Below are positions 1-10,765 of a stretch of 30,855 nucleotides of DNA, piece after piece. The position numbers and the translations under genes were made by a program. The stretch's first letter is position 1; the number at the start of each line of letters is the position of its first letter. The notes under the pieces are model-generated. The model was given only the letters and a program-made list of their open reading frames with translations. It searched no databases and was not told where the DNA came from. Origin of the DNA: Cryptomeria japonica (taxonomy: Eukaryota > Streptophyta > Pinopsida > Cupressales > Cupressaceae); assembly GCF_030272615.1 (NCBI RefSeq), contig NC_081405.1, positions 612,249,065 to 612,279,919 of the forward strand, written 5' to 3'.

Positions 1-1
1 A

Positions 2-2186
2 ATGTTGAAGTGTCTCAAATCTGATAATGGAGGCAAGTATTGCAGCAAAGCATTTGAAGATTACTATTCCTTCAATGGAATCCGAAGGCAGAAGACAATT
101 CCAATAACCCCACAAGAAAATGGTGTGTCTGAGAGAGTGAATAGGACCATCATGCAGTGTGCAAGGAGCATGAGATTGCATGTTGGATTGCCCATACAAT
201 TTTGGGCAAATATTGTACATACTGTTGTTTATTTGATAAATAGAGGACCTTCAAATCCTTTAGATGGTGGCATTCCAAAGGGGGCATGGACTAGTAAAAA
301 GGTAAACTATTATTTTCTAAAAACCTTTGGTTGTGAGGCTTTTGTCCATGTTGATAAATAAAACAGAACCAAGCTTGATGCTAAATCTAAAAAATGTACC
401 TTCATTGGATATGGAATGGATGACTTTGGTTATCGGTTATAGGATTTTAAAAATCATAAAATAATTAGAAGTAGAGATGTTATATTCAATGAGAAGGTCA
501 TGTACAAAGAATAGATGCATGAAAAGAAGCATGAACAGGTCAAAAAGGAATATGTGGTGCTGGATGAGATTCCTGGATATAAAATGCCATTGGTACCTGA
601 TGCTAAGCAACAACAAAATATCCCACAAATTCCTGCAAGTGTTAGATGTTCTAGGAGGTTAAGTAGGCCTCCTAAAAGATTTTCTCCTTCTTTGTATTCT
701 ATTTTATTAACTGATTTTGGTGAACCAGAAGGATATGAAGAAGCAATGCAGGTGGATGCCAAACAACAGTGGGAGCTAGGCATGAAAGAGATAATGGATT
801 CCTTGATGAAGAATCAGACTTAGGACTTAGTCCCATTACCTGCAGGAAAAAGAGCCTTGAAAAATAAATGGGTTTATAAGCTAAAGGAGGAGGATGGAGG
901 AAAGAAAAGAAATAAAGACAAACTCATGGTTAAAGGTTTTGCATAGAAAAAGGGTATAGATTTTGATGAAATATATTCTTCAGTTGTAAAAATGACTTTA
1001 ATTATAACTGTTCTAAGTCTTGTGGTTGTAGAAGACTTGCATCTTGAATAGCTAGATGTTAAAACAACTTTTCTCCATGGATATTTGGAGGAGTAAATCT
1101 ACATGCAGCAACCACAGGTATATGAGGTCAAAGGTAAGGAAGAGTTAGTCTGCAGGTTGAAGAAGATTCTATATGGCCTAAACAAAGCACCCCGACAATG
1201 GTATTTAAAATTTGATAGCTTCATGGCTGAACAAGGTTACCACAGATTTCATTCTGATCATTGTGTTTATTTTAAAAGATTGGATAATGGCAGTTATATT
1301 ATCCTACTACTTTATGTTGATGACTTGAGTGTTGTTGGGTCTAGCATGTAGCATATAAATGAACTTAAACAGAAATTGGAAAATTCATTTTCTATGAAGG
1401 ATTTGGGTGCAGCTAAGAAAATCCTTGGTATGAGGATTTCACAGGACAGGAAAAATAGAACATTAACTTTGTCCCAAAGTGAGTATATAAAGAAGGTGTT
1501 GAAAACATTTAACATGCATAATGCAAAAGCAGTTGCTAAACCTTTGGCTAGTCATTTCAAATTGACTAAGGAGATGTGTCCAAAGATACGGGAGGAGGTA
1601 AATAAAATAGCTAACATCCTGTATGCATCAACTATTGGTAGTCTGATGTATGTGATGGTCTGCACACGGCCAGATATTGTACATGCAGTGGGAGTTGTGA
1701 GCAGGTACATGAGCAATCCAAGAATAGAACATTGGAATGTTGTCAAATGGATTCTCAGGTATTTGAGAGGCACTTCTAGCGAGGCATTATATTTCAAAGG
1801 ATCAAATGCTACTCTATGAGGATATGTTGACTCCAATCTAGTAGGTGATATTGATACAAAGAGGAGTACTACAGGGTATGTTTTTACTATAGGGGGAACT
1901 ACAATTAGTTGGATTTCTAGACTACAAAAGGTTGTTGCACTTTCAACCAGTGAATTTGAGTATGTAGCTGCTACTAAAGCTAGCAAGGAGATTATTTTGT
2001 TACATCAATTACTAGATGAACTAGGCTAGATGCAGGAGGATAGCCCATTGTATACTAATAGCCATTGCAAAGAATTATGCTCTTCATTTGAGGACAAAAC
2101 ACATTCAGCTCAAGTACCACTTCATATGGTCTGTTTTTGAGAATATGCCAGTTACAACTTGATAAAATTCACACAAGTAATAGTCC
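2..2186 (+). pseudogene. Copia pol: integrase C-terminal half, reverse transcriptase, RNase H (decayed)
   Basis: One reading frame (frame 2) carries the protein from base 2 to about 2030, broken only by stop codons. The integrase core is at the start: SDNGGKY holds a catalytic Asp and ENGVSERVNRT the catalytic Glu. It is followed by the GYGMDDFGYRL region near 405-440. RT begins near 770, with WVYKLK and LYGLNKAPRQWY; the YVDD active site is at about 1313-1324 (LLLYVDDLSVVG). RNase H follows with GYVDSN near 1820 and STSEFEYVAATKA near 1945. In-frame stops occur near 359, 440, 512, 820, 944, 1048, 1094, 1349, 1817 and 2026; most are one transition away from Trp, Gln or Arg codons. After about 2040 the frame shifts (LRTKHIQLKYHFIW is readable in another frame). 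In the family, pol copies RNA into cDNA and integrates it. This copy cannot make full proteins. Confidence 0.92.
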
Positions 2187-2191
2187 TACAG
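2187..2191. repeat. Target site duplication of the chromovirus, left copy (TACAG)
   Basis: Five bases immediately before the chromovirus 5' LTR. The right copy at 26771-26775 reads TGCAG. One G-to-A change separates them. The right copy restores the expected copia codons (Ser-Pro-Ala-Asp-Met), so the left copy is the mutated one. Confidence 0.85.
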
Positions 2192-2978
2192 TGATGCAGG
2201 AGCATTCCTAGTTCTTGGCAATCTTTCATCAACCAAAAATATTTTATTTTCAGTTTTGTTCTTTGTTCATTTCAGTAGTTCAGTTTTTGAGATTTCACTG
2301 GATTCCTTGGCTTGGATTATTTCTTGTGTGGAGCTAGATTTGGCTTGCATTCCATTTCTTCTACCTTGTTCCTGAACCACATCTCATTTGGATCTCTTTC
2401 CAGCAAGTTACCGCTACCAGATTGGCTAGCAGTTTTATGTTTCTGGACCTATTTGAGCTTAACGGCTAGTTGGCATTCCCGAGTCTTGTGAAGAAATTCC
2501 TTGATGTGCGAAGCCAACTGATCCCTTACTAGATGATCTTTGATGCTTGACTGACCTTCCTGTTGGTCCTCACTTTATGGTGATTCTTTTCCAAAGGAAT
2601 TTATTTCATATTTTGGGCCGACCTATTTGCAAGTTTCATTTTCCCACCTTAGGGAATGAGATCTTTCTTGGCCGACCCAGGTGTTTTCGGATGCTATTTA
2701 TTATTGTATATGATCTTAGGATAGGAGTAGTTTATAGTCTGATCATTAGATTGTCATTTAGATCCGATCAGTGATTCTGGATTGATGCATATAAATGTAA
2801 TTCTGTAATAAGGCAATTGGCCAGCATGTAAGACCACATGTTGCCGACAGGTGTAATTCATTTAACGATATGATCCACACGCCTGATCTAGCATTCTCTC
2901 TCCTTCCTATGTTGTTTAATTATTTTTGCATAGTCTGGACTGTCCTTATTGAGGATCCTCCTCGCCATCACTACACCA
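2192..2978 (+). repeat. Chromovirus 5' LTR
   Basis: It starts TGATGCAGGAG and ends CACCA just before the primer site. It matches 7635-7857 joined to 26209-26770 (785 bp in total). Over the first 223 bases I count roughly 25 differences by eye, so this is an old insertion. A possible TATA box (TATAAAT) lies at 2790-2796, with AATAAG close downstream; the right copy has lost the TATA match. Confidence 0.92.
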
Positions 2979-2980
2979 AG

Positions 2981-2992
2981 TGGTATCAGAGC
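2981..2992 (+). other. Primer binding site for initiator Met-tRNA (chromovirus)
   Basis: TGGTATCAGAGC lies two bases after the 5' LTR. It is complementary to the 3' end of plant initiator methionine tRNA, the usual primer of plant chromoviruses. It fixes the element in the plus orientation. Confidence 0.93.
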
Positions 2993-3068
2993 AAGGTTAC
3001 ATCCTATCGATTTTATTGTAGGGTAACGGATTGCAGATTCGGCCTGTAGCTACAGAGGACTTGCTTCG

Positions 3069-4216
3069 ATGGTGCAAAGAGGAAATATGAGAGGTAGAGC
3101 TCAGAGAGATGCAGACCTGGCGGTGATGGATATGTTGAGACAGATTGTGGCTCGCTTGGAAGTTGTTGAAATGGCCCAAAGAAAAGGATGACATATTGAA
3201 GATGTGAGTGATGATGAAGAAGAGCAAAATATTGAAACAGAAAATGGAAGTCAGCCGGAGTTGGTGCAAGATGATGAGAGGTTGATAAGAGATTTGACTA
3301 GTGTGAACAGTAAACTGCATTTTAACCCACCAGAGTATAGTGGTAATTTGGATTCGAATGATTTGATAGACTGGATTATCGAAATGAAGAAATACTTTGA
3401 TTTTGAGGGTACCAGTGAAGAGAAGAATGTGAAGTTTTCTTGCACTAAGTTGAAAGGACATGCGTCATTCTGGTGGGAACATTTGTAGACTGATAGACAA
3501 AGGAAAGGAAAAGAGAAAATCAAATCTTGGGATAGAATGGTGAGTAAGTTGAAGGCGAAGTTTGTACCAGCAGATTGCCAAGTTAGTTTGTTTCGGAAGT
3601 TGCAAAATCTGAAACAAAAATAATCTAGTGTAAAAGAGTATATCGAAGAGTTCTACAAGTTGAATATCATATCCGAACATGTTGAGGGTGAAGTTGAAAA
3701 GATTGTGAGGTATGTTAAAGGGTTGCGAATGTCTATACAAGATGAGATCATTTGGTGAAGTTGAAGAGTGTGGAAGAGGCTTATCAATATGCCCTGAAAG
3801 CTTAAGAGAGGTTGAATAAGAGACATGAGAAGAAGCAGAGAGGAAGGGGTGGAATATTTCAGAGAGGCAGAACATTTACTAGAGGTGGAAGATCTTTCAT
3901 AGAGAAGAACAAAGGAAAGACAAAAGACAAAGGTAATGGCAATTCATACTGGAGAGATGATAGGAATTATTACCAGAATGGTGGACAAGGTGGTTACCAG
4001 AATGAGGGTTTCAGGAGAGATGATAAGAGGAAGTTCACCGGAACTTGTTTTAAATGTGGTGGAGAAGGACATCAAGCTTTCGAATGTAGACAAGGAAATT
4101 CAAATAAGAGGACTAAGAATGGTAGAAGAACTGCTTTTGCTAAGGAAGAACCTACCGGATCCCTGAACAAACAGGAAGATGGAGAAGCTTTGATGATAAG
4201 GAGAACCTTGTGTTAG
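3069..4216 (+). pseudogene. Chromovirus gag (capsid and zinc-knuckle nucleocapsid), broken
   Basis: The likely start is the ATG at 3069 (MVQRGNMRGRAQRD), about 90 bases after the LTR. The frame then has a TGA at 3189, a TAG near 3486 and a TAA near 3621. A one-base frameshift near 3748 is followed by a TAA near 3804. The capsid-like part (FNPPEYSGNLDSNDLIDWIIEMKKYFDFEGTSEEKNV, in segments) matches the plant gypsy retrotransposon gag domain. A basic Arg/Gly/Tyr/Asn-rich stretch precedes one CCHC knuckle at about 4045-4090 (CFKCGGEGHQAFEC). In the family, Gag packages the RNA into virus-like particles. Confidence 0.9.
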
Positions 4217-7200
4217 AATGAGATAGATCAGGAACCATTACAAAGGAAGAATTTGTTTCGGACAAGATGTAAGGTGGAAGGTAAGTGTTGTAAAGTCATA
4301 ATAGGTAGTGGAAATTCAGATAATTTATCCTCGGAGGAGATGGTGAACAGGTTAATTTGCAGAGGTTGAAGCACCCTAAACCCTACCAAATAGCATAGAT
4401 TCGAGATGATCACAAGATATTAGTAAGTGAATAATGTTTGGTTAAATTGAAAATTGGAGCATATAATGATGAAGTTCTGTGTGATATTATTCTTATGGAT
4501 ATATGCCATATTCTGTTAGGAAGACCTTGGTAGTATGATAGACAAGCTATGCATGATGGGAGATAGAATATATACATTATTATTGAAAATGGGATGAAAA
4601 TAAACTTTGTTGCCTTTGGAGGAACCACTAAAGAGTGAGATTTGCACGAATGTTAGAATCTATTTGGTCAATGGAAGGAAATTTTTGGATGGATTGAGAA
4701 GTGAGAATGTGTGTTATGCATTGATTCATAAGGAGTCTGATTTGAAACCGGGGGAAGGACAACTAGAGGAGATAAAGGAGTTGCTGACAGAGTATGAAGA
4801 TATCATTTTAGATAATGTACCTGATGGGTTACCCCCTATGAGAAGCATCAGTCATTGCATGGATTTTATTCCTGGAGCTAGTTTACCTAACAAGGTAGCA
4901 CACCAAATGACACTGACAGAAAATGAAGAGCTAAATAGACAAGTGCGGGATTTGTTGAGGAAAGGTTTGATCTGAGAGTTTAAGCTCTTGTACAGTACCT
5001 GTTATATTGGCACCTAAGAAGGATGGAGAATGGAGGATGTGTACTGGTTCTAGAGACATAAACCGGATTACAGTGAAGTACCAATTTCCTTTGCCTAGGA
5101 TGGATGACATAATGGGTTGTTTGAGTGGAGCCAGATATTTTACAAAGATAGATTTTAAGAGTGAATATCATCAAATCAGAATCAGAGAAGGAGATGAATG
5201 GAAGACAACATTTATGACAAATGAAGGACTGTATGAGTGGTTGGTAATGCCTTTTGGATTGACTAATACACCAAGTACTTTCATGAGGTTGATGAATAAG
5301 GTATTGAAGAAATTCTTCGATAAGTTTGTGATTGTGTATTTGGATGACATCTTGATTTTCAGTAAGACAAAAGAGGAGCATTTGTGGCATGTGAGACAAA
5401 TTTTGCAGAGGTTGAGAGAAGAGAAGTTGTTGATAAATCTGAAGAAGTGTAGTTTCATGAAGGAGGAACTTGTGTATTTGGGTTTTGTGATATCTGTAGA
5501 TGGATTGAAGATGGACCCTGAGAAAGTGAGAGAAATTGTTGAATGGACTACACCAGAGAGTATTGGAGAGGCAAGATCATTTCATGGACTGGCTAGTTTC
5601 TACCAGAAGTTCATTAGAAATTTCAGTAAAATTTGCAGCCCTATGACTGAGACAATGAGAGGAGACTAGAAGGATTTTAGGTGGATATTTGGAGCAAATA
5701 GAAGTTTTGAATTGTTAAAAAAAAAGTGACAGAACAACTTGTGTTAGCCTTACCGAATTTCAGTAAAGTATTTCAGGTAGATTGTGATGCAAGTGGGAAT
5801 GTGATTGGAGAAGTATTGACCTAGGACGGAAGACCTGTAGCTTATTTCAGTGAAAAGATGAATGATGCAAGGAGAAGATATTCATTGTATGATCAGGAAT
5901 TCTATGCCATAATTCAAGCCTTGAAGAAGTGGAGACATTACTTGTTGCCTAAGGAGTTTGTGTTGTATACGGATCATCAAGCATTGCAATATCTAAGCAA
6001 TCAGAGTAAGTTGAATCAGAGACACATGAGATGGGTTGAGTTTATGCAGAGTTACAATTTTGTTTTGAAACACCGAAGTGGGAAGTCAAATAAGGTTGTT
6101 GATGCCCTAAGTAGAAGAAGGAATTTGATGGCAGAGATGAGAGTTGAAGTATTGGGATTTGATGAATTAAAGACCATGTATGAGGAAGACCCAGATTTTG
6201 TAGAACCTTGGAGAGCTTGTAAAGAACCCGTTGTGACAGATCGAAGTAGATGGTTGGATTATTTCATTCAAAATGAGATGTTGTTTAGAGGAAGTCAGTT
6301 GTGTATACCTCAGAGTTCTATGAGAGATAGACTAATTAAAGAAAAGCATAGTGGAGGATTAGAAGGACATTTTGGTATTGATAAGATAGTGGCTTTGGTG
6401 ATTGAAAATTACTTTTGGCCTCAGATTCATAAGGATGTAAGAAAATTGGTTCAGAGTTGTAGAATTTGTCAAGTTGTAAAAGGGAATAGTCAGAATGTGG
6501 GATTGTATAAACCTTTGGCAGTACCAAAGAAACCTTGGGAAGACTTGAGCATGGATTTTATAATGGGATTACCTAAGACTTGGAGAGGAAATGATTCTAT
6601 ATTTGTGGTAGTGGATATATTTTCAAAGATGACACATTTCATACCTTGTAAGAAAACAACAGATGTTGTACATGTAGCAAACCTATTTTTCAAGGAAGTC
6701 ATGAGATTGCATGGGTTACCTAGGAGTATTGTTTCAAACAGAGATACTAAGTTTGTTGGTTACTTTTGAAGGACACTTTGGAAGAAGATGAAGATGAATT
6801 TGAAGTTCAGTTCTACATTTCACCCACAGATAGATGGATAGACAGAGGTAGTGAATAGAAGTTTGGGAAATTTGTTGAGATGTTTGATTGGAGATAAACC
6901 CGGAAGTTTGGATTTGATCCTTGCACAAGCAGAATTTGCATACAATAATTCAGTGAACCGGAGTACAAGAAAGACACCATTTGAGATCGTTACTGGAGTG
7001 AATCCTAAAGGAGTATCAGAATTGAGAAATATCAGTCATGAAGGAAAAAGGAGTGCTGAAGTAGAAGCATTTGCAAATCATATGAAGTCATTGCATACTC
7101 AAGTGAAACAACATTTGGAGGATATGAACCGAAAGTATAAGGAGAAGGCAGATGAGAAAAGGAGACATAAGGTATTTGAAGTCGAAGATGAAGTGATGGT

Positions 7201-7603
7201 ATATTTGAAAAAAGGGAGATTTCCAGTGGGAACTTATAATAAGATGAAGATGAAAAAGTTTGGACCTTGTAAGATCTTGAGGAAATTTGATTCAGGTAAT
7301 GCATATGAGATGGAGCTACCAGATACCTTGGACATATCACCTATATTCAACATTGCATATCTTTATAAGTGTCATTAAACTAGATCTTGTATTGACAGTG
7401 AACTAGATTTGGAGAAGCAGTTCCTTGAGAGGAAACCGGATGAGATTGAAGAAATTTTGGGTAGCAAAATCAGTAAGAGCACGCTTAGTAGATAGTAAAG
7501 AGAATATCTTGTGAAGTGGAGAGATCGACCAGTTGAGGATTCTCCTTGGATTTCTCAAGATGAGGTGGACCGTATTAATTTTCCTTTAGTCCCATCAAAG
7601 TGA
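4217..7603 (+). pseudogene. Chromovirus pol: protease, RT, RNase H, integrase, chromodomain (broken)
   Basis: Protease remnants lie at about 4290-4540. The catalytic Asp codon of the D-S-G motif reads GGT (Gly) at 4304-4306; the ILLGRPW motif is near 4515-4535. RT spans about 4980-5500, with the active site YLDD at about 5338-5349. RNase H is at about 5770-6110 (VDCDASG, TDHQALQYL). Integrase runs from about 6300 to 7378: an HHCC-like zinc region (CRICQ), catalytic Asp in SMDFIMGLP, Asp in NRDTKF, and Glu in TEVVNRS. A chromodomain at about 7440-7585 (EEILGSKISKSTL, YLVKWRDRPVEDSPWI) ends at the TGA at 7601. Frameshifts lie near 4980 and in the A-run near 5720. Stops include those near 5668, 5822, 6767, 6839, 7376 and 7495. 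Confidence 0.92.
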
Positions 7604-7634
7604 GGGACTCACTTTTTCATTAACTCCGGATGTC

Positions 7635-7857
7635 TGATGCAGGAGAAGCCCTGGTTCTTGGCAATCTTGCATCAACCAAAAATATTTCATTTTCAGTTCT
7701 GTTCTTTGTTCATTTCAATAGTTCAGTTTCTGAGATTTCAACGGATTCCTTAGCTTGGATAATTTCTTTTGTAGAGATAGATTTGGCTTGCATTCCATTT
7801 TTTCTACCTTGTTCCTGAACCACATCTGGTTTGAATCTCTTTTTGGCAAGTTACCGC
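7635..7857 (+). repeat. Chromovirus 3' LTR, left part
   Basis: It begins TGATGCAGGAG like the 5' LTR and stays alignable up to TTACCGC, where Tat element A begins. The sequence continues at 26209. I see no clear polypurine tract directly before it; GTGAGGGAC near 7600 is the nearest purine-rich run. Confidence 0.93.
7853..7857. repeat. Target site duplication of Tat element A, left copy (ACCGC)
   Basis: It is identical to 26204-26208. The uninterrupted chromovirus 5' LTR has a single ACCGC at the matching place, so this is a clean insertion signature. Confidence 0.96.
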
Positions 7858-9317
7858 TGTATGCGGGAAAAGCGGGTCGATAGAACTCAATATGTGGAAA
7901 ACGGAGCTCTATGGAGCCTTGCTCACACACCCACAGGACTTCTTGGTGCAAGCTATGGAGTCATGAAGTATAACTCAGCTTCCCAAGGTTGGTTCCATGG
8001 TTCTCTATCTTGCATGGTCCCTCAAACCAATGTTTTTGCTCTCAGATCACTGAGCAAAATGGTTTAGGGATGGCAAATGCAAGAACGAGGGATGCTTTTG
8101 TTGATTTTAATATGAGATACATCCTAAGCTATGCATGATGCTACAAATGCAATAAAATAGCTATAAGATGACAAGGTTAGTAAATAAAACTATCCTAGCA
8201 TGCTCTATTAGTTCATGATTTAAGCTATATGATAAGGAACATACTCTAAATTAGCATATTTAGATTAATTCCTGATTTAAAAGAGAAGCTAAATGATGAG
8301 TATATGAAAGCTTGAATGGATTTGAGTATAAGTGAGATGCTAAAGTCTTGGATCATATGAAAATGGAGGAATGAGAGCTCTATTTATAGCAAAAATAGGG
8401 CAATGGATGGTCAGGATTGAAAGAGGCAATCAAGGGTTGAGTTTGAAAGTTGAGAATCCATGTTTGCAATTGGCACCAATGAAATGGTGACAATTGTCAA
8501 CATAAGACTGGGTTGAGAGGAGAGGTAGGAAGCATTAAATGCTTGAGAAGACCTCATGGTTACCCTAGGGGTTAAGGGTTAAGGTTAAGTTAAGATTACC
8601 CATTGGATAAAGCTTTTACCCAAAGGATAAACTCTTGTGCAAAAGTTTAAGGATAACCATGGTCAAAGCAATAAATGCTTGATGAGACCCTTGGGTTACA
8701 TGGAGGTTGAGTTTATGGAAATTCTTTAACCATGTAAGAAGGTTGAGTTAACCATTAATGGTTATGAAGACTTTGGGGACAAATTTGTAAGAGTCCTTCC
8801 AAATTTGGGGGCATTCAACAAGTTAGCTTGTTGAATGGATAAAGGCTTTAATGCATTTTGAAGACTTTACTCCAAATTTGAGAAGTGACCTCCTCAATTC
8901 AGGGGAAAGGGATAATGGATGGGTTTTGGGTTAATTGATTAGGTTTGGAAGAATTCTAGAAGAATTAGGAATAGGATTTAGGATGCAAGTGGGAGGTGTA
9001 GGATTTTGCAAGTGGGTGAGGGAAAATAGGTTTTATTAAAATAAATTTCTTTATTTCAATTTGGTTGTAATTAAATAAATTAGATTTATTTAATTTAGGA
9101 TAACTATTTTAATTAAATTTGAATTTAATTAAAAAGTGGATAGGGGCTTTAATTGAATAAAATGAATTATCCTATTAAATGGCATAGTGAATTTAATTGA
9201 GTAATTTACTTAATTAAATCGAGGAATGCGGATAATTTAATTAAATTGGATTTAATTAAACATAGAAATGAACATAAAATATTCATTTAGGAATATGGTC
9301 ATTTTTATACGTCTACA
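7858..9317 (-). repeat. Tat element A 3' LTR (left copy)
   Basis: On the plus strand it begins TGTATGCGGG and ends GTCTACA. A TATA box on the minus strand (TATAAATA) lies at 8381-8388. The segment 9040-9260 is AT-rich, made of TTAATTAAATTT-type blocks. It contains 15 bases that the right copy lacks near 9245. Confidence 0.96.
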
Positions 9318-9331
9318 TTTTGCCCCTCTTT
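9318..9331 (-). other. Polypurine tract of Tat element A
   Basis: On the minus strand this reads AAAGAGGGGCAAAA directly before the TG of the 3' LTR. It is the expected start site of plus-strand cDNA synthesis and confirms the orientation. Confidence 0.85.
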
Positions 9332-9640
9332 GAAGTGACGTGTGTGCACATGTTATTTCAAAGAAAATGGTGTGTCGTTGCGATTTTATGATCGATGTCG
9401 TTTTTATGATTTTTAAGTCGTGCCCCAGATTCGATATTTGATGGTGATGCCCCCTCGGGAGATGAATCAATATTTTGAAAAGTTTGATTTGATTGGATGA
9501 TTTGCATTTGGTGTGTATGATTTTGGCTATGTGAAACGTTGAAATCGATTCATCTCCCGATAATTTACATCTTTAGGGTATAGGGGAGACCGCGAGAAAA
9601 TTACATGCCCATTTCCCTAACCCTAATTTCATTTTTCTCC

Positions 9641-9647
9641 TATAAAA
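9641..9647 (+). promoter_or_regulatory. TATA box of the antisense PMD gene
   Basis: TATAAAA lies 81 bases before the ATG at 9722, with no other ATG from about 9670 to 9721. It is inside the element and opposite to gag-pol, so the antisense gene seems to have its own promoter rather than using an LTR. The start of transcription (about 25-35 bases downstream) is inferred. Confidence 0.6.
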
Positions 9648-9882
9648 TGGGAAAAGTGCTTTGATTTGATTCATTTGTGCATTGTTGACTTTTGAGAAAG
9701 AGATTTTGGAGAGAAGTCAAAATGCCCATTCCTTATTCCAGGCATCGTTTTGAGCGCGTTCGGAGGTATTGGAGACCTGTCGCATACAGACCACCAGTAA
9801 GTCAACCTTTTTGACCCCTTCTTGAGTTTTTATTTTGTCGTTTTGGTCATTTTTTTGGAATTTTTCACGCGGGGTTCACGGT

Positions 9883-10299
9883 TTAGCGCATAGGGGTCTT
9901 AGATTAGCGCATACGAAAACTGTTGTAGCACATTGGGGTTTAAATTTTGGGTGCTTCCAAAATTTTAGGGTAGCGCATCTATTTTCTAGGTTAGCGCCTT
10001 GGGTTTCTAGGTTAGCGCATGGTCTTGGATTAGCGCATTAGGGACACAGGGTAGCGCAGAAAGTGAAAAGGTTAGCGCATCGGGTTAACCTAGCGCATAG
10101 GCTGCACAAAGACTCGCATGCGTAGGGGGAAGTAGCGCATAGGTTAGATCTAGCGCACAGGGTTAAATAAGTAGCACAGCCGTAGGATAAATTAGCGTGT
10201 AGAGTTAGGCTAGCGCATAGGGTGGATAGGATAGCGCGTGAAGAAAATAGTTTAGCACATGGATGGGTTTTAGCACGTAGACAATCTGTTTTAGCGCAT
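9883..10299 (+). repeat. TAGCGCAT motif array 1 (in PMD intron)
   Basis: About 19 copies of TTAGCGCAT or close variants occur at irregular spacing, most 17-22 bases apart. About ten have the exact TAGCGCAT. Variants such as TAGCACAT and TAGCGTGT are mostly CpG-to-TpG/CpA changes. The spacer sequences are not repeats. The motif reads in the PMD sense direction. Confidence 0.93.
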
Positions 10300-10552
10300 T
10301 GGGAAAAATTTTGTGAGATAGGGCGATTTGCGAATGAGAAAAAGTGATAGGACAAGGCCAGTTTTGTCAGGATAGGTGTAATTTGTGCGTTGATGTGTCT
10401 GCTGTCATGGTGTTTGTTAGTTTGTCCAATATGAGTGTTGATATAACTTGTTTTGATTTGCGATATTTCAATTTATGCATAGATATTAATGTGTTGTTTT
10501 GATCAAAGCATGATTTGTTTTTGCACTATGTTTCAAGTTCATTGTGTGGAGC

Positions 10553-10765
10553 CTAATTTGTGTTACAAGCTGATATGGGTTGGAAACTTGATTTGTTTGT
10601 CAAACTGATATGAGTTGGAAACTTAAGTTGTTTTACAAGCTGATGTGGGTGGGAAACTTGATTTGTTTTACAAGTTTATGCGATGTGGAGACTTGAGTTG
10701 TTTTACAAGTTTTGATATGGTTTTTGATAACTTGAGTTATTTTACAAGTTGATATGGAATGATAT
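10553..10765 (+). repeat. Degenerate tandem repeat in the PMD intron
   Basis: Five or so diverged copies, roughly 35-45 bases long, of a unit containing TGATATGGGTTGGAAACTTG and TTGTTTTACAAG. It lies between the TAGCGCAT array and the acceptor site. No coding sense is visible. Confidence 0.75.

Larger units (their letters stand above)
1..2191 (+). mobile_element. Ty1/copia element (Tork/Tnt1-like), left part, interrupted
   Basis: This is the internal region of a copia retrotransposon whose 5' LTR, gag and protease lie to the left of the window. It runs from the integrase catalytic core through reverse transcriptase and RNase H, then stops abruptly at 2191. The chromovirus LTR begins at 2192. 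The copia reading resumes at 26772-26776 after the whole nest, which identifies the breakpoint. The order integrase before RT is diagnostic of copia. The integrase C-terminal motif (KTFGCEAFVHV, FIGYGMDDFGYRL) resembles the Tork/Tnt1 lineage; that lineage call is from memory of the family, not from a tree. Confidence 0.93.

Noticed and set aside
2547-2774. A 75-codon frame in the chromovirus 5' LTR
   Set aside because: It lies in the LTR, is not kept in the right LTR copy and has no domain.
7831-8067. A 78-codon plus-strand frame, with a near copy at 24714-25001
   Set aside because: Both copies are in the LTRs of element A, antisense to its transcription. Their similarity is explained by LTR identity, and the first begins in chromovirus sequence.
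9883-10299. Regular short repeats with spacers, superficially like a CRISPR array
   Set aside because: The repeat is only 8-9 bases, spacing is irregular, there are no cas genes, and the setting is a plant retrotransposon.
9835-10355. Open frames on both strands with periodic Ala-His or Cys-Ala residues (9835-10041 plus, 10038-10355 minus)
   Set aside because: The periodic residues come from translating the TAGCGCAT motif. There is no domain and the region is the predicted intron.
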